A program made the translations under genes and the position numbers. The notes beneath the pieces were generated by a model. It saw only the letters and a program-made list of their open reading frames with translations, was not told the DNA's origin and made no database searches. From Lota lota (Eukaryota; Chordata; Actinopteri; Gadiformes; Lotidae): DNA of 64,000 nt. This document shows, piece after piece, positions 40,406 to 52,376 of the stretch. The stretch is from the NCBI GenBank assembly GCA_026745465.1, contig JACYXH010000772.1:8854116-8918115 (forward strand). Reading direction: 5' to 3'. Positions within the stretch are counted from its first letter, which is position 1. Each line of letters starts with the position of its first letter.

Positions 40406-41359
40406 ACAAATTCTAACATGTTTTCTCTTGAAATGTGTATTCATGTTTACCCTGTCAGCCTGGTGAAACCCTTCCTAATGCAGGGTGTTCAGAGTTGGAG
40501 ATCACGTCCCTGATAGCCTATGGCAGCTGCTGTTCTCACAGACCACTGCATAGGCAATGGCTTCATTTCAGGAGCTAGCCGCCGCGCAAGATGGAGCACC
40601 GCTTGCATAGTGCTGAGAGGCCAAAACCCTTCGCACGCGACGACCGGGCACCATGAACCACTTTATCCCCAATGTTAGCATCTCCGATTTATTTTAAAGT
40701 TTCTTGCTATGTTTTTTATTGTGTTATGGTGACTTGATCTTGTTTTCCTGGCTTCACCAAAACAACAAGCTCTTTAGTCATTAGCATGCAGCTGCTGTCG
40801 AATGTCCAAACCTGACACATCTGTTGTCATGACACGTGCAGCATCTTCTCCCCTCGCTCATTAAAAAGTAAAATACCAAAATGGCAGGTCATCTGCAAGC
40901 CATGCTCTGATGCGCTGCCATTTCACCACCAACATCACATTTAGAGCTAAACTTAGTAATACTAAACTTTTAATTTGAATGTCACTTTTTAACATTTAAG
41001 CATCTCAGCCCAGAAAGTGTAAATATCGTTTTTTATTTATAATTATGATTTATTTTATCTTTTTTTTATTATAAATTACTCGATATGAAATTAATCAGGT
41101 GTGTCATTTTGAAATCCCGGGCAATTCACCTTTGCTACAATGGCACGGTGTTGGGCGTTGGTGGTAGTGGTTTGGACGTCTTCGTTCATTGTTTGTTTAC
41201 AAGAATCAAGGAATCAAGATGGCAGTGACTGCGCAGCCCATCAGCATTCCCCACACCTCTTTCGCTTATCTTCGCATAACTACACATCCTGGTCATGAAT
41301 CCCGAGTCCATCCGACCATCTGTTCCCTACTGCCAATCTAGCCCGCGTGCCAGATACAT
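40406..41359. other. non-coding, nothing recognised
   Basis: No exon or repeat family recognised. 40980-41090 is very AT-rich. Confidence 0.4.
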
Positions 41360-41640
41360 ACACACTCAGACACACACACAAAACCCACCGCACCACCCCA
41401 CTCACACACACATAACCCACCTCACCACACACACACATACACACACCAGCTCCACCACCCCCCCCCCCCCACACACACACACACACGCACACACACACCA
41501 CCACCTCCACCATCCCCCCACTCACACACACCAACACCACCCTCCTACCCACACACACACACACACACACACAACTCTGTCACATTTTTCTTGTATCTAT
41601 TTATCTATCTATCTATCTATTTATCTATCTATTCACTATC
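41360..41640. repeat. CA/C-rich tract followed by (TATC)n
   Basis: CA runs alternate with CCACC and a poly-C of 13-14 bp, then (TATC)n at 41596-41640. Confidence 0.93.
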
Positions 41641-41723
41641 TGTACCTTTCCATTAATCTGTCCGTTCAGCCATCCGTCTTCACTCCTTCTACCACTACTT
41701 CTTCCACAGGTGCCAGAAAAGAC

Positions 41724-41900
41724 AGGCAGCATAGTCTAGTGGCTACTAGACTATGGTGGTTGGTGGCTGGTTTACTCCCAGCCACCAAGTTCTGGATTCA
41801 AACCCCCCATGTCAACAATAAACATGAAGGCATCCTTTAGCTAAATGCCCTGTCTGCACCTTGATGACCTGTAGCTCAATTCACTGTAAAGCGGTCTGCA
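41724..41900 (+). repeat. tRNA-derived SINE, family 1, copy I
   Basis: A-box-like AGCATAGTCTAGTGGCTAC, B-box TTCTGGATTCAAACCCCCC, then CATGTCAACA, CACCTTGATGACCTGTAG and tail start TTCACTGTAAAGCGG. The middle carries a small insertion (GTTGGTGGCTGGTTTACTCC). Confidence 0.8.
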
Positions 41901-42267
41901 TACTTCTTGCGGAAAATCAGTTTGTAAGAACAAAAGTTGTAAGAACAATTGACGTGATTGTGGAGAACACTAACAAACACATACCTCGCCTACCTGCTTG
42001 GGGTACCTCTCGCTCCTCTTCTTGCTAGATTTTGTAATTGACCAAAATCCCAGCAGACGACAGTAATGTGAACATTGTGTGTGATTGGAAAATCAAAGCG
42101 TGAGTGATATGTTTTAATCTGACTTCCACGTCTCCATGGAGACCCCATTGGTCTTAACTAATGTAAGGTTCAGTGACCGAACCAAAACCATTCGGCATTG
42201 AGTATAAAACTTTATCTGTAAAATAAGTTATTCAGGTTCAACCAGCCAAAAATAAATCTACTTATTT

Positions 42268-42330
42268 TTAAGTATGCTGCCCGCTTAAGTGGCTTTGGAT
42301 AAAAACCAATGCTGAATGGCTAAATAGTCA
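42268..42330 (+). repeat. SINE family 1, 3'-tail fragment, copy J
   Basis: CTTAAGTGGCTTTGGATAAAA followed by GCTGAATGGCTAAATAG, matching only the 3' end of the family. Confidence 0.65.
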
Positions 42331-43089
42331 AATATTTACACCATGTAGCCTGACAACAACACTGATGCTTAGGGTTTAATTCTGTCTTAGGTTATCTTCT
42401 GCCATAGCGTGTTGATGAGGTCCAAGCTAGCTCACTTTGGGTAACAAGTAGCACGCTGTTAGAGATATGAAGGACCACTGCAAACCAACCTCAACCCTTG
42501 ACTCAACGAAAACAAGCTCTGGTCAGCATCGCAGTAGAAAAACCTTTTGATGGTTACTCGTAAAATCTGAAAAGAGACAACCTTTGAAAAGTTTTGTTTG
42601 TGGGAAATGGTGAAATATTGTCGCTACATTATGCATAACTCATATATAATTCATGCGCGGATGAAAATTTCATCAACGAAACATGATGACTGAGGTACAC
42701 GCAATTATAAGTTTTGCTCGCATCAAAGTAAAATAAACGGATATGAATAAGTGATGCCGCTTAGGAAACATACACAGACAAACGCGGGCCAGGCTAACGG
42801 GCTAGCAGCCTATCGGGCTAGTGGTCGCACCGCAAGGTTCTGTGGGTTTAACTGTCTAATGATGTTTAGACCCTACTGTCAGACCTACTCGCACAGCTTG
42901 CTGTTACAACGGCAGCAGGGGGAGACGAAGGTGAAAAGCGGGCGGCTACGCTGATGCTAACCTTGAAGAGAGTTGTGCTATATGTCTGCCTGTCTTAATA
43001 AACCGCAGACAGGATAACAGGATTTTTTTCATTACTTCCTCGTTCTCAGAACTCATAGATGACATGCCAAATCCTTTGAGGATATCGAA

Positions 43090-43092
<3 letters not shown>
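42331..43092. other. non-coding, nothing recognised
   Basis: No exon or repeat family recognised. Confidence 0.4.
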
Positions 43093-43158
<66 letters not shown>

Positions 43159-43228
43159 GGGGAGAGAGAGAGGGGGAGAAAGAGAGAGAGAAAGCGAGAG
43201 AGTGTGTGTGAGAGTTAGGGAGAGAGAC

Positions 43229-43259
<31 letters not shown>

Positions 43260-43349
43260 CACTGTGTATAAGTTGGTTTGTGTGTGCATGGTGTGTATGT
43301 ATGTGTGTGTGTGTGGTTGTGTGTGCCTTTGTATATGTGTGTGTATGTT

Positions 43350-43387
<38 letters not shown>

Positions 43388-43518
43388 TGTATAGGTGTGT
43401 GTGTGTGCCTGTATGTGTGTGTGTCTAGGTGAGCGTATTTGTGTGTGTATGGTGTGTGTGTGTGTGTGTGTGTGTATGTGCATGTGTCTATATGCGTCTA
43501 TGTGTGTGTGTGTGTTAG
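43093..43518. repeat. compound (GT)n-(GA)n-(GT)n tract
   Basis: Pure GT to about 43147, then GA-rich to about 43260, then interrupted GT to 43515. Frames through it are artefacts. Confidence 0.95.
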
Positions 43519-45269
43519 CGCGTTCTGTTTCCTGTCACTCTCGCGGGACTTGGTGGCGTTCTGCCAACCAAGGCAGTCGTCGTGCCAACACCATCACAAA
43601 CATCAGAAATCATGCGTTGCCTTCCAATTATTTATCCCAATAAGAGCATTGTTTATAATGTCACTTTAAGACAAAGCAGTCTGTATTCCTTATTCGAAAA
43701 GCACAGGTTTAAAATATGAAATCTGCGCACAAGTCAAGCTGTGAACTTTGAACATAACTATTATTATTATTATTTAACATTATTATTTAACAAGATACAA
43801 TGGTACACTTTTAATCCCAGATGCGAAAATCTTGAAAAATCAGAAAAGTAGTTGAAATGGTTAACTAACGAATACATTAGATAACAATTTTTAATGTGTG
43901 TCAAAAAACATATACTTGCGCATAACAATTTATCCTTTATTTGCACAATGCTCTTGTTTTATTTGTTGACTCTTGTTTTACTTTGAATTTGACTTTATCC
44001 CCTGGCACAGTGACATCTGTTTTAGAGGTGAATTGGCCTTTTTTTAGCTAATGGCTAATTCCCCTCTAAAGTCTATTAGTAGGGTGCAGGGCCTGCTGCT
44101 ACTCAGACTGCGCGGCTAATTTTAGACGACTCCCCCGTGCCTCTTCATGTAAAACAAGGTGAAACTAAATCAACTTTCCACACATTTCCCCGACACAACA
44201 CTCCAAAACTGTAGCTGTCGTAATAATAAAAAATAAGAAAACGCAATTCATGAGGGGACTTTGACAGTTGGGTATGCTTTTACACAGTTGTAAAGTTTTT
44301 ATATTAAAGCACCTCACAACAATGTTTTCTTCGTAGATAACACTGATTTCCCCAGGGTGCAGACGACCTCCCAGCAGCGGAACAAAAGAGGAAAATAACA
44401 TGATTAGTGCTCTTGTGTCCTCTGTCCGACTCAATCAGATCTCATTTTATTGATAAATATTCCAAAAACCATTGTGAGACTTGAAAGGTTTCTCACAATG
44501 GAGGAGGAGGAGACAAGAAGAAACAACCCTTTTTTTTAAAGGGACTGTTTGTTTACAACCAATCAAATTTTGACGATTTCTCCGAATGAAATGTCAGCGA
44601 CTGACCTGGAGACAAGCCTGTCCCTCACCGCCGACTCTTCCATCTAGCGGTTCATGGATCAAACCTATTACCAATACCGTTGGTGTTTGCCGGGGAAATT
44701 GGGGAGGAAGTCACCTGACAAAAATGATGTTTTTTTTCAGCAAAGGTTACGAGATTCATCAAATTGCTGTCAACTGACAAAAAGGGAAAGCACTAACGCT
44801 TCTTTCTGCATGCATTGCACTGGATTTCTCACAGGAATTTGTCAATTACTGGCTGTGTTTTGGTAGGTGGGCTGCGGCGGTAACATTCACAGGTTTATAT
44901 GGTAATGAGCCAGCCAACGGACGCTGTTTTTTTTTTTTTTTGTGAGGTACACCACAATTAGCCAGGTTACAGATTTATGCTGAGGATTAGAAAAATCGAC
45001 CCATTCTCATTTTAATTGAAACCCTCGTTTAAAATGGGGAATCTACAAACATTTTCCTCACCCTCCAACACGTGGCCTCACCACAGACAAACCCACGATC
45101 GTCCCACCTAATCAATTAGATCTATGAAAATCAATTAGTCTCCACATGTTTTGCTCCTGTTTGCAATAATTACAAGCTACGCCCCAAACAGCCGTGATCA
45201 ACCTCCCTGCGTGTGTGATGTGTGTAGCGGGTTTGTTCAGGTAGATAGGAGGGGCACTGCAGTATGCTG
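43519..45269. other. non-coding; tail fragment and possible regulatory blocks
   Basis: 43792-43840 is a retroposon-tail fragment (ATACAATGGTACACTTTTAAT, then CCCAGATGCGAAAA). 43990-44150 (TTTTTTAGCTAATGGCTAATTC) and 45000-45180 (CTAATCAATTAGATC, ATCAATTAGTCTCC) look like possible conserved elements. A poly-T of 18 bp lies at 44924-44941. No exon. Confidence 0.35.
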
Positions 45270-45765
45270 CCCTGGGGTGAGGGGGTGAGGGGGGGGGGGG
45301 ATACCTGCTGGGAGTATAGAGCCTTCGTCACCATCTGCGCCCTCCCTGCCCCATCTCCCCGAATAGAAGAGCTTTGGTGGAGGGGAGGAAGAGTGGGAGG
45401 GTGGGGGTCTAGGAGGGTGAGGAGGAGGAGGCGGGTAAGGAAGAGAGGGGGAAGGATGGAGGGAGAAGGAGCCTGGGAAGGAGAAGGGAGGCAGGGTTGT
45501 GAGAGGAAGATGAGGAGGGTGTGGGGGAAAGTGGAGGATGTGGAAGAGAAGCAGGAAGGGAAAAGGATGAGGGGGTGTGGGGGTCCAGGAGGGGGAGGAG
45601 AGGGAGAGGAGGAGAGTGTGGGGGAAATAGGTGGACGAGGTTGAGGAAGAGGGGAGTATGAAGGGAGTGGGGTGGTGATGGAGAGGAGGGTTAGGGTGGG
45701 GAAGGGGGGGGGGGGGGGACGGTGGGGGGAGAAACAGGTTAGAGGAGAGGGTGAGGAGGTGGGAG
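45270..45765. repeat. purine-rich (G/A) tract, about 500 bp
   Basis: GGAGGAG/GGGAAG-rich DNA, including runs of 10-13 G near 45290 and 45705. Frames on both strands (126 and 223 codons) are driven by composition. Confidence 0.9.
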
Positions 45766-46263
45766 AGCTATAACGGTCTCTCCTCAACTCCTCAGAGAAC
45801 AACACAGGTGCCATTAATTGGCTGTCAGCATCAGCTCCCACACACGGAACATAATTTGTTTAAAGAATAAGAATTCCAACTTTCTGTGTCAAACCAGTCA
45901 TCTTGTCCCTTGTTTATTTTTCTTCTTCACAGCTCATAAATGCGATACATATTTTTACATTTCTCAGCCTGCAGGGAATGTTTGAATGGGTGGGTGGGAG
46001 GACGGACGCATGGGTGAGCCAAGACCAGCCTTCCGAAAATGTTATTATTGTCTGAAACAGACAAAGTCATTTTGAATAGAAAGTTGTTATATTATTGAGG
46101 TCAATCTATGTCTTTGTTTTTTCAATGATGACCGCTATCACAGATCAGCCCGCAGGTTCACACTTATTTAAACGGAGTGAAATAATGATTCTCTCCCTGT
46201 TCAATATTCCTCTTATTTAAGCCACCTGAAACCTTATCTTTTGGAACATTTTCATATATTATT
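45766..46263. promoter_or_regulatory. candidate conserved non-coding element
   Basis: Repeat-free block with GGTGCCATTAATTGGCTGTC, TTTGTTTAAAGAATAAGAAT and AGCTCATAAATGCGATACAT. No coding signal. Function inferred only from texture. Confidence 0.25.
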
Positions 46264-46385
46264 TATGGCCTCAGTGCCTTTGTGGACAGGGCCGTCAGGA
46301 GACTGAACAGAAAGTGGTTGAAACAGAGGTAACGACATGCAGCACAGGAGGACCGCAGGTTGAAATTGAACCAGGGCGTATTTCC
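46264..46385 (-). repeat. SINE-like repeat, family 3, copy 2
   Basis: GCCTTTGTGGACAGGGCCGTC, then GGTAACGACATGCAGCACAGG and ACCGCAGGTTGAAATTGAACC: the same order as 10183-10340. Confidence 0.5.
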
Positions 46386-46848
46386 TACATGGATGTTAGC
46401 AAACAGCCTCATGACGTGATGTCTTAAAGGCAACCACAGATCAGAATTCCCACCATGTTTGTCCTCCAAATGTCCTCCACACTTTTCTCCTGCAAAACAA
46501 ACCCCATTGAGCTCCTCCACTTCTTGTACTGGATTAATAATGACCAGACAACTGGTGGCTACTTAATCATTCGGTTTTGAATACACACAACTTATTCTGT
46601 AGGGGATTTCTTTTGGCGGAATATCCCTCCATTATTAATATCAGTTTCTATTCAGAGATGGACTTCCCCCAATTGGCGTATGATTTAAGAGCACAACATC
46701 ACAGAGAACAGAGCCAATGCTTTCCTACAGGAGATCGAGGACTGGTCCGGAGACGTGGAGGGGGAGTAGACAGCGTCTGAAGTGCTTTTAGACCTCTGCA
46801 AGGCTGTGAATACTATAGATCATGTAATTTTAATTAACCGCCCAGAGC

Positions 46849-46855
<7 letters not shown>
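46386..46855. other. non-coding, nothing recognised
   Basis: No exon or repeat family recognised. Confidence 0.4.
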
Positions 46856-46897
<42 letters not shown>

Positions 46898-47140
46898 TAG
46901 AGACAGAGGGAAGGACGGAGATAGCCAGCAAGAGAGCAGCAGACTCTATCTTTCATGATAGACATATAAATGGATAACCGATAGGTGGATGGATGGATAG
47001 ATAGATATATAAACAGAGAGAAATGTAAAGAGATGGATGGAGAGATGGATAGATACAGGCTATATATGGATAGATTACAGAAATACAGATGATAGACAGA
47101 TAGATGTATGGATAGATTAACAAATGGATGGACAAACAGA
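46856..47140. repeat. (GA)n followed by degenerate (GATA/GATG)n
   Basis: (GA)n at 46856-46892, then from 46960 imperfect GATA/GATG/GGAT reiterations. Confidence 0.9.
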
Positions 47141-48574
47141 CATTCTTTCTCATTTTAATAAAACAGAGGCATTATGGATATAGGGACCTCCCCTGTGTTC
47201 ACCCTGTCATTACAGTAATGTGCTCAGGGTCCATAAAACACATTCTCACATCTCCAGCTGCTGCAGAACACAGCATTGATTATATTTCTCTGTGCCAGAA
47301 AATCTGCATTTTAAACATAGTCTCTCTACCCTCCCGTTCTCTCGCTTTCATGCTCATGCTCACTCTGTCTCACTCCATCTCTTCACTACCTCTCTCCTCT
47401 CTCCCCCCCTTCATCTCTCTCCCCCCTAAATTCAATTATAAGAGCTAAGAAATAATACTTGGCTATAAAAATATACAAAATTGAATTATAAAGTAAAAGT
47501 ACATTAATACAGTATGTCTACTTCCTCTCTCTTAACTATCAAATGTATTATTGGTATTTTTTTCATGAAGACACCAGATAACAGTTTTTTCAGGTACATG
47601 TGTTACATAATCTGATCAAATCAAAGGTGGAAGTAAACCATGATTAAGAATTGATATTTGTTGTTCTTTTGAGTCATTGAAGGCGACTCTTTTCATTTAT
47701 CTAGGATAAGTGAAAGTCTTTTTTCCCATGACGAACCAAAATTCATGAATGAAATGAACAGTTCGACATGATACCACACATTTGTTTTAATCACACACAT
47801 TCAATCATTCATCGTCAATGATTCTTCCCAATTAGCTACATGACCCCTTCTTAAATCTCCTTTGGCACAGACTGTAAGTATTTGAAGTGAATGGCATGCG
47901 ATTCAAGTCACATCTGCACCATTTAGTCTAATATGTTTGATGTAGAAAGCATTAATTGAGTGTATGTTATACATTGCGCGGATATAAGTAATATATTAAA
48001 CATACAGATATTTTATTAATCAAGATTGAACCATTACATGACAAGTACCGTACGATGCTATATAACTCCTTCGAAGCACAGGCAAACACAAGTGGTTTTC
48101 TTACTACTGGTTTATTGAAGGCTTGTCTCCTCCAGATCCACCGTAAAAACGAAACACAAAGTATTAAAGGGAAATATAGAAAACATGTTACCTTAAAATA
48201 AAAACATTAGCATGCACAGCATGTGGAATTACATTTACCAAAGTAAATACAGAAAAAGAAAACTACCTCGTTGGCTGCATGCTACAAAGAGGGAATACTC
48301 AATTCTTCCTTTTAAACGTTCTCATAAATTGAAGTTTGTTGTGACCAGCATAAAACCTTTCACCGGCACATATATACGTTGTCCTTGCTGTCTGTTGCTT
48401 GAGAGTCATTCTCACGCGAGAGAAGCCCAATGAGGCATGAACTTAACTTTGAGGTAAGACTTCAAAATAATAGTACATTCACTTGTACTAAATGAAAGAG
48501 TATATAAATAACAAATGCAACTTAAATTAACTCTAGACAAATTATATAAATTATGTAAACAAAATAATTGCAAC
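47141..48574. other. non-coding, nothing recognised
   Basis: 47320-47430 is CT-rich. Otherwise AT-rich without exon, RNA gene or repeat family. Confidence 0.4.
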
Positions 48575-48650
48575 AGTTACATGCTAGGAACCCAAACATG
48601 CCCAGGACCCTAACATGCTAGGTACCATCACACACTAGGTACTCAGAGGA
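48575..48650. repeat. degenerate minisatellite with core CTAACATGCTAGGTA
   Basis: Four diverged units: TACATGCTAGGAACC, AACATGCCCAGGACC, TAACATGCTAGGTACC, ACACACTAGGTACTC. The core is shared with 4640-4762. Confidence 0.7.
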
Positions 48651-49069
48651 AACAAACACTTAATATTGTGAAAGCTCCTAGCCAGCCTAGCATAGCATAC
48701 TGAGAGCAATATAACATCACTGAATACGTTCAGGTTTTCCAAACCTCTCTCCCTGCCAATGTTTTAAGGCCTCCCCACTAAATCAAGATATGACTAAGCT
48801 AAGTTTGTCACCATCCAACATCATAAGAGGACAGTGGGAATCCATGTTGTGTCATGTAAACCAATGGCAGCCCTCAGACCTAGGCTATAATTCTCACTCA
48901 GGCAAGCATATTAATAAAACTTGGTAATGTTTCCTCCACATTTGCCATCAACATAAACTATTTTCCAACAGAGTAATAGGCCTATGCCTCACTCTCCCAT
49001 TCCTGCTTTTAAGGGCCCCTATTTTACCTCCAGGTATGATGCTGATTTGTTATTACAAGGTATTTCATA
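48651..49069. other. non-coding, nothing recognised
   Basis: No exon or repeat family recognised. Confidence 0.4.
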
Positions 49070-49200
49070 ATCTACCCTTTAGTGACATCACAAGTGGAGG
49101 TTTCCACCCAGATGTATGATTGGCAGTTCAACTCCTTAACTTGTGAGGTCACTATTAGGTGGAGTTATCAGCTACACACCTGGTGGAAATAGTGACCCTT
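49070..49200. repeat. foldback element, family F, copy 3
   Basis: Left side TTAGTGACATCACAAGTGGAG, then TTCCACCCAGATGTATGATTGG, matches copies 1 and 2. AACTTGTGAGGTCACTA near 49138-49154 is the inverse of the left end, and CCACCAGGTGTG / GGTCACTATTTCC form a second inverted pair near the right end. The right half is rearranged compared with the other copies. Confidence 0.65.
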
Positions 49201-49544
49201 TAAACTATGAGGGTCTTGTGTTAGAGAGAGAGTGGGAGGACATTTCCAAGTAAAACAGGATATTAAGGTGGGGCTGTGAAGTGTAAGAGGGATCAGAGAT
49301 GGAAGTGCATTGATCCCTTAGTATTTGATCAGTTATCGCCAGGGGATAGCAGAGTGTCATCAATATCATTCCACGTTCAAACATCATACATTCATATATA
49401 CACACTAATTTGTGTCGCAATCACAAAAACATGGTCTATTTTTGTACGTTTTATAGGCAATTGACGGTCACGGTAATCAATTTCTGTTTTATGTGTTCAT
49501 CAACAGAGGCCTTTAAACAACCGTCAATCCAGCTACGATAACAG
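49201..49544. other. non-coding, nothing recognised
   Basis: No exon or repeat family recognised. Confidence 0.4.
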
Positions 49545-49645
49545 CGTTTACTGTTTGGTTTGCAGAGCTGCGTTTTAGAGGTGTCAACACTGTGTAAAAT
49601 GAAGCATTCATATCTTTACCACGCATGGAGCATTAAACACAAGCG
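49545..49645. repeat. diverged segmental repeat, copy 1
   Basis: Contains TACTGTTTGGTTTGCAGAGC, TGCGTTTTAGAGGTGTCAAC and GAGCATTAAACACAAGC. The same words in the same order and spacing recur at 51461-51565. Confidence 0.65.
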
Positions 49646-49894
49646 ACGGTGAAGCTTAAGAGTGAACCGAATGGTTTTGAATTTAGTCTTGTGATACAAG
49701 CTGCTGAATTTATTTACTTGCCCTCAGAATCAGATCTGTTTCAAATTTGTTTCCCGTCCTTTCTCTCCTGTTCCCAGTAAGTGTGAGAGACAAGTTCCCA
49801 GTGTTAATAATTGGGAGAGAATGAGAGCGTACACATTGCGACTGGAGACATACGGAGAGGAAGAGGGGGCTGTGACTTCGACGGGAGCAGCTCA

Positions 49895-50045
49895 GGACGT
49901 ACAGAGGGATCATTTGGCGACTGGAAGGGTTGCCGGTTCAATACCTGGCACCTACTGATGTATGTGCTGAGCTGTCTCTGAGCAAGGAACCTCACTCCAA
50001 TTAGTATGAACTGGTTTTTGCCTCCATTCGTGTATGAACTGGGGC
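49895..50045 (+). repeat. SINE-like repeat, family 2
   Basis: TTTGGCGACTGGAAGGGTTGC, B-box CCGGTTCAATACCTGGCACC, then ATGTGCTGAGCTGTCTCTGAG and CAAGGAACCTCACTCC. This order is typical for a tRNA-headed dispersed repeat of fishes. Confidence 0.55.
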
Positions 50046-50228
50046 AGTACAGGCCAAATTATAGCCTAAGTAGGCATGCTGTCGGTCTCCATGCCCGTAA
50101 ATGAAGCACATGTGCTTGCATTTAGGGTTAAAAAAGTGATATATGGTGATCTTTATAATGTGAAGATGAAGCACATAGTACAAATCAACCCTTCTCAACT
50201 ATCATCCACAAACAGGTAATAAACAGGA

Positions 50229-50285
50229 AAATGTAAAGACAAAGCGGTCCATCCATCACCCAGATGTGTAGTTGTCTTTACATTT
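50229..50285. repeat. stem-loop, 14-bp perfect arms
   Basis: AAATGTAAAGACAA (50229-50242) and TTGTCTTTACATTT (50272-50285) around a 29-nt loop. Confidence 0.8.
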
Positions 50286-50724
50286 AAGGAGAGGTTTGTG
50301 TAACCTATGACAACCCCTGTGGACTAAGGTGGTGACGTAGAAACCCAATAAGGTTCTAGCTGCGACAGCTATTCAACACAGAATTATAATTTGTGCTTTG
50401 ACTGGCCACTGTCGTTATCTGGTATATGTCTAAATGAATGAAAACAATCAATAATGATTCATATATAATCAATAAATAAAAATAATTACATAAGATTTAC
50501 TGATGCACAACAGACAGACTTTCTGCTTGTTCATCGTGACATAGTGTGTTAACCTGTGACCTGTGAATCCTGTAGGAACCCTACAGGATCACAGGACTCT
50601 GTGTTTGAAAGGTGCTATAGAAATAGCTGCTACGCTATCTCCTCTCACAAAGGCCCCAGGGAACCTTACACGTTTCAGCCCAGGATGTTGTTATTCTCAT
50701 TGTCAGGCAGCAGCGCTTTAGTTT
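50286..50724. other. non-coding, nothing recognised
   Basis: Contains the short direct/inverted word pair CCTGTAGGAACCCTACAGGATC near 50570. No gene. Confidence 0.4.
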
Positions 50725-50865
50725 AGTTTAGTCATTGAGCGTATACAGATGCAGGTCAATAGCAGGAAGGACTCAAGGATGACTACAGGTAGGCTGTGGA
50801 CATTGGAGATCAAAACCAGACGCCTTCGGCACGGAGTGAAACACTAGACCCTACACAATCGTCCT
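50725..50865 (-). repeat. tRNA-derived SINE, family 1, copy K
   Basis: GTTTAGTCATTGAGCGTATAC, then CTCAAGGATGACTACAGGTAG, GCTGTGGACATTGGAGATC and AAAACCAGACGCCTTCGGC, as in copy C. Confidence 0.75.
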
Positions 50866-51460
50866 GCCCCCGAGTGCTAACCACGTTCACTAACCACAAT
50901 TGCAAACCACGCAACCCATTTGTCTGGCCGATGTGCAGAAAAGCTGTGCAGCATTATATACAGTATTTGCAGAACAGCAAACTATAAAGATCCACTGCTG
51001 TCGGAGGACTCCTTGTGATGGTAGCCCCCTGAGGTGGTATCTCTGGATATCACTTGCTTCTGCCTTCTATAATGTCCCTCATTAAAGAGGGCTCTTGTCG
51101 CGGTAGAGATGCCCTCTCGTCTCAGCTCCTCCATCCTTGACCTCCGAGTGTGGAGAGAATCGTATCACTTTCCTCTATTAGCGTCATTTCCGTGTGCTTC
51201 TTCAATGCCATTAAGGTTATCCTCCTCCTCAAACGCTCACATTCACAGGAAAGTGATGCTTTCATTCCAGGTGAATTATGTGTGTTCGGCGAGGCACAAG
51301 TATTTGACAAGTAATTTAAGCTCTCCCATCCCAACACGATGAGGTTATTGCATCTTAAACCCAGATTCTCCAGAAATCTGCTTCAAGTGCCACCCCCCCC
51401 CCCCCCACCCCCAACCCGGTATTTTAATCACAGTGACTCCACCAGCAATAAAAATAGTCT
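50866..51460. promoter_or_regulatory. candidate conserved non-coding element
   Basis: 51000-51340 is repeat-free, with CCTCATTAAAGAGGGCTCTTG and TCCTCTATTAGCGTCATTTCC. A poly-C of about 16 bp lies at 51393-51408. No coding signal. Function inferred only from texture. Confidence 0.25.
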
Positions 51461-51565
51461 TTAGTATGTTTGGTTTGCAAAACAGCATTTTAGAGGTGGC
51501 AAAGGTGTGATGTTCATTTCGCTCACACACCAATTTGAAACATTAAACACAACCTAGCCTGCGAA
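51461..51565. repeat. diverged segmental repeat, copy 2
   Basis: Contains TAGTATGTTTGGTTTGCAAAA, CAGCATTTTAGAGGTGGCAA and GAAACATTAAACACAACC, colinear with 49545-49645. Confidence 0.65.
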
Positions 51566-51999
51566 GCTAATTATCTGCAGATGATGATACTGCAAGGGAA
51601 GGCAACCGTGGGAGAAGGAAACAATACATGCCAAGATCCACACATATGTTTATGCTGATTGGCATTGGTGTAATTAAAGCCTTTACTTCCTCCACTGTTG
51701 CTGCCGTGAGTGACGTGTGAATAAAGTACACGTACACACACTTCTCATCAGACAAAGGGGGGAAAGGCTGCTTCAGCACCTGTCAACCAATGGGGGGGAT
51801 GCTTGTTTTGAAAGCCTGTACGTCTGAAAGATCCTCTCTCTATACACTGTTGTGACGCAAAATGTCAAAGGTGTCAACACACGTTTCATCTGAATGAAAA
51901 TGTTGTTTCTTCTAGATCCAGGTATTCATTGAGCCATGTTCCAGGGTTCCTTCAGGAAGAGAACTGGGTACACGGAAACTAGTGACTATATTATATCCA
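51566..51999. other. non-coding, nothing recognised
   Basis: Repeat-free at 51566-51780. No exon recognised. Confidence 0.4.
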
Positions 52000-52265
52000 T
52001 CTCTGCATCCATTCATCGTCCATCCACCATCCATTCATCCATCCACTTAGCTGTTCATCCATCGATTAATCCGTCCATCCACTCAACATTCCATGATCCA
52101 TCGTCCATCGATCCATTATTCTATCATTCATCCATCCATGCACTCACCCTCATATCCATCCACTCATCTGTATATCCATATACTCACCAATCCATCCATT
52201 CATCCATCCATCCACTCAACCATCCATCTGTACAGCCATTTAAACATCATGTATCCATCATCCAC
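52000..52265. repeat. degenerate (CATC)n tract
   Basis: ATCCATCCATTCATCC-type tetranucleotide repeat, 265 bp, with many substitutions. Confidence 0.93.
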
Positions 52266-52376
52266 CCACTTATTTTAAACTGGGAGACCGTAGTTCTGTG
52301 GATGGTGTCACACACAGGCACACACACACACATGGACGCACGCATGCACACGCACAAACTCAAGCAAGAGGTCTTC

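Noticed and set aside
39900-40466. 188-codon Pro/His-rich frame
   Set aside because: Degenerate CCA/CCT triplet array. No conserved protein, and a period-3 repeat naturally keeps a frame open.
45170-45841. 223-codon Pro/Ser-rich minus-strand frame
   Set aside because: Composition effect of the purine-rich tract.
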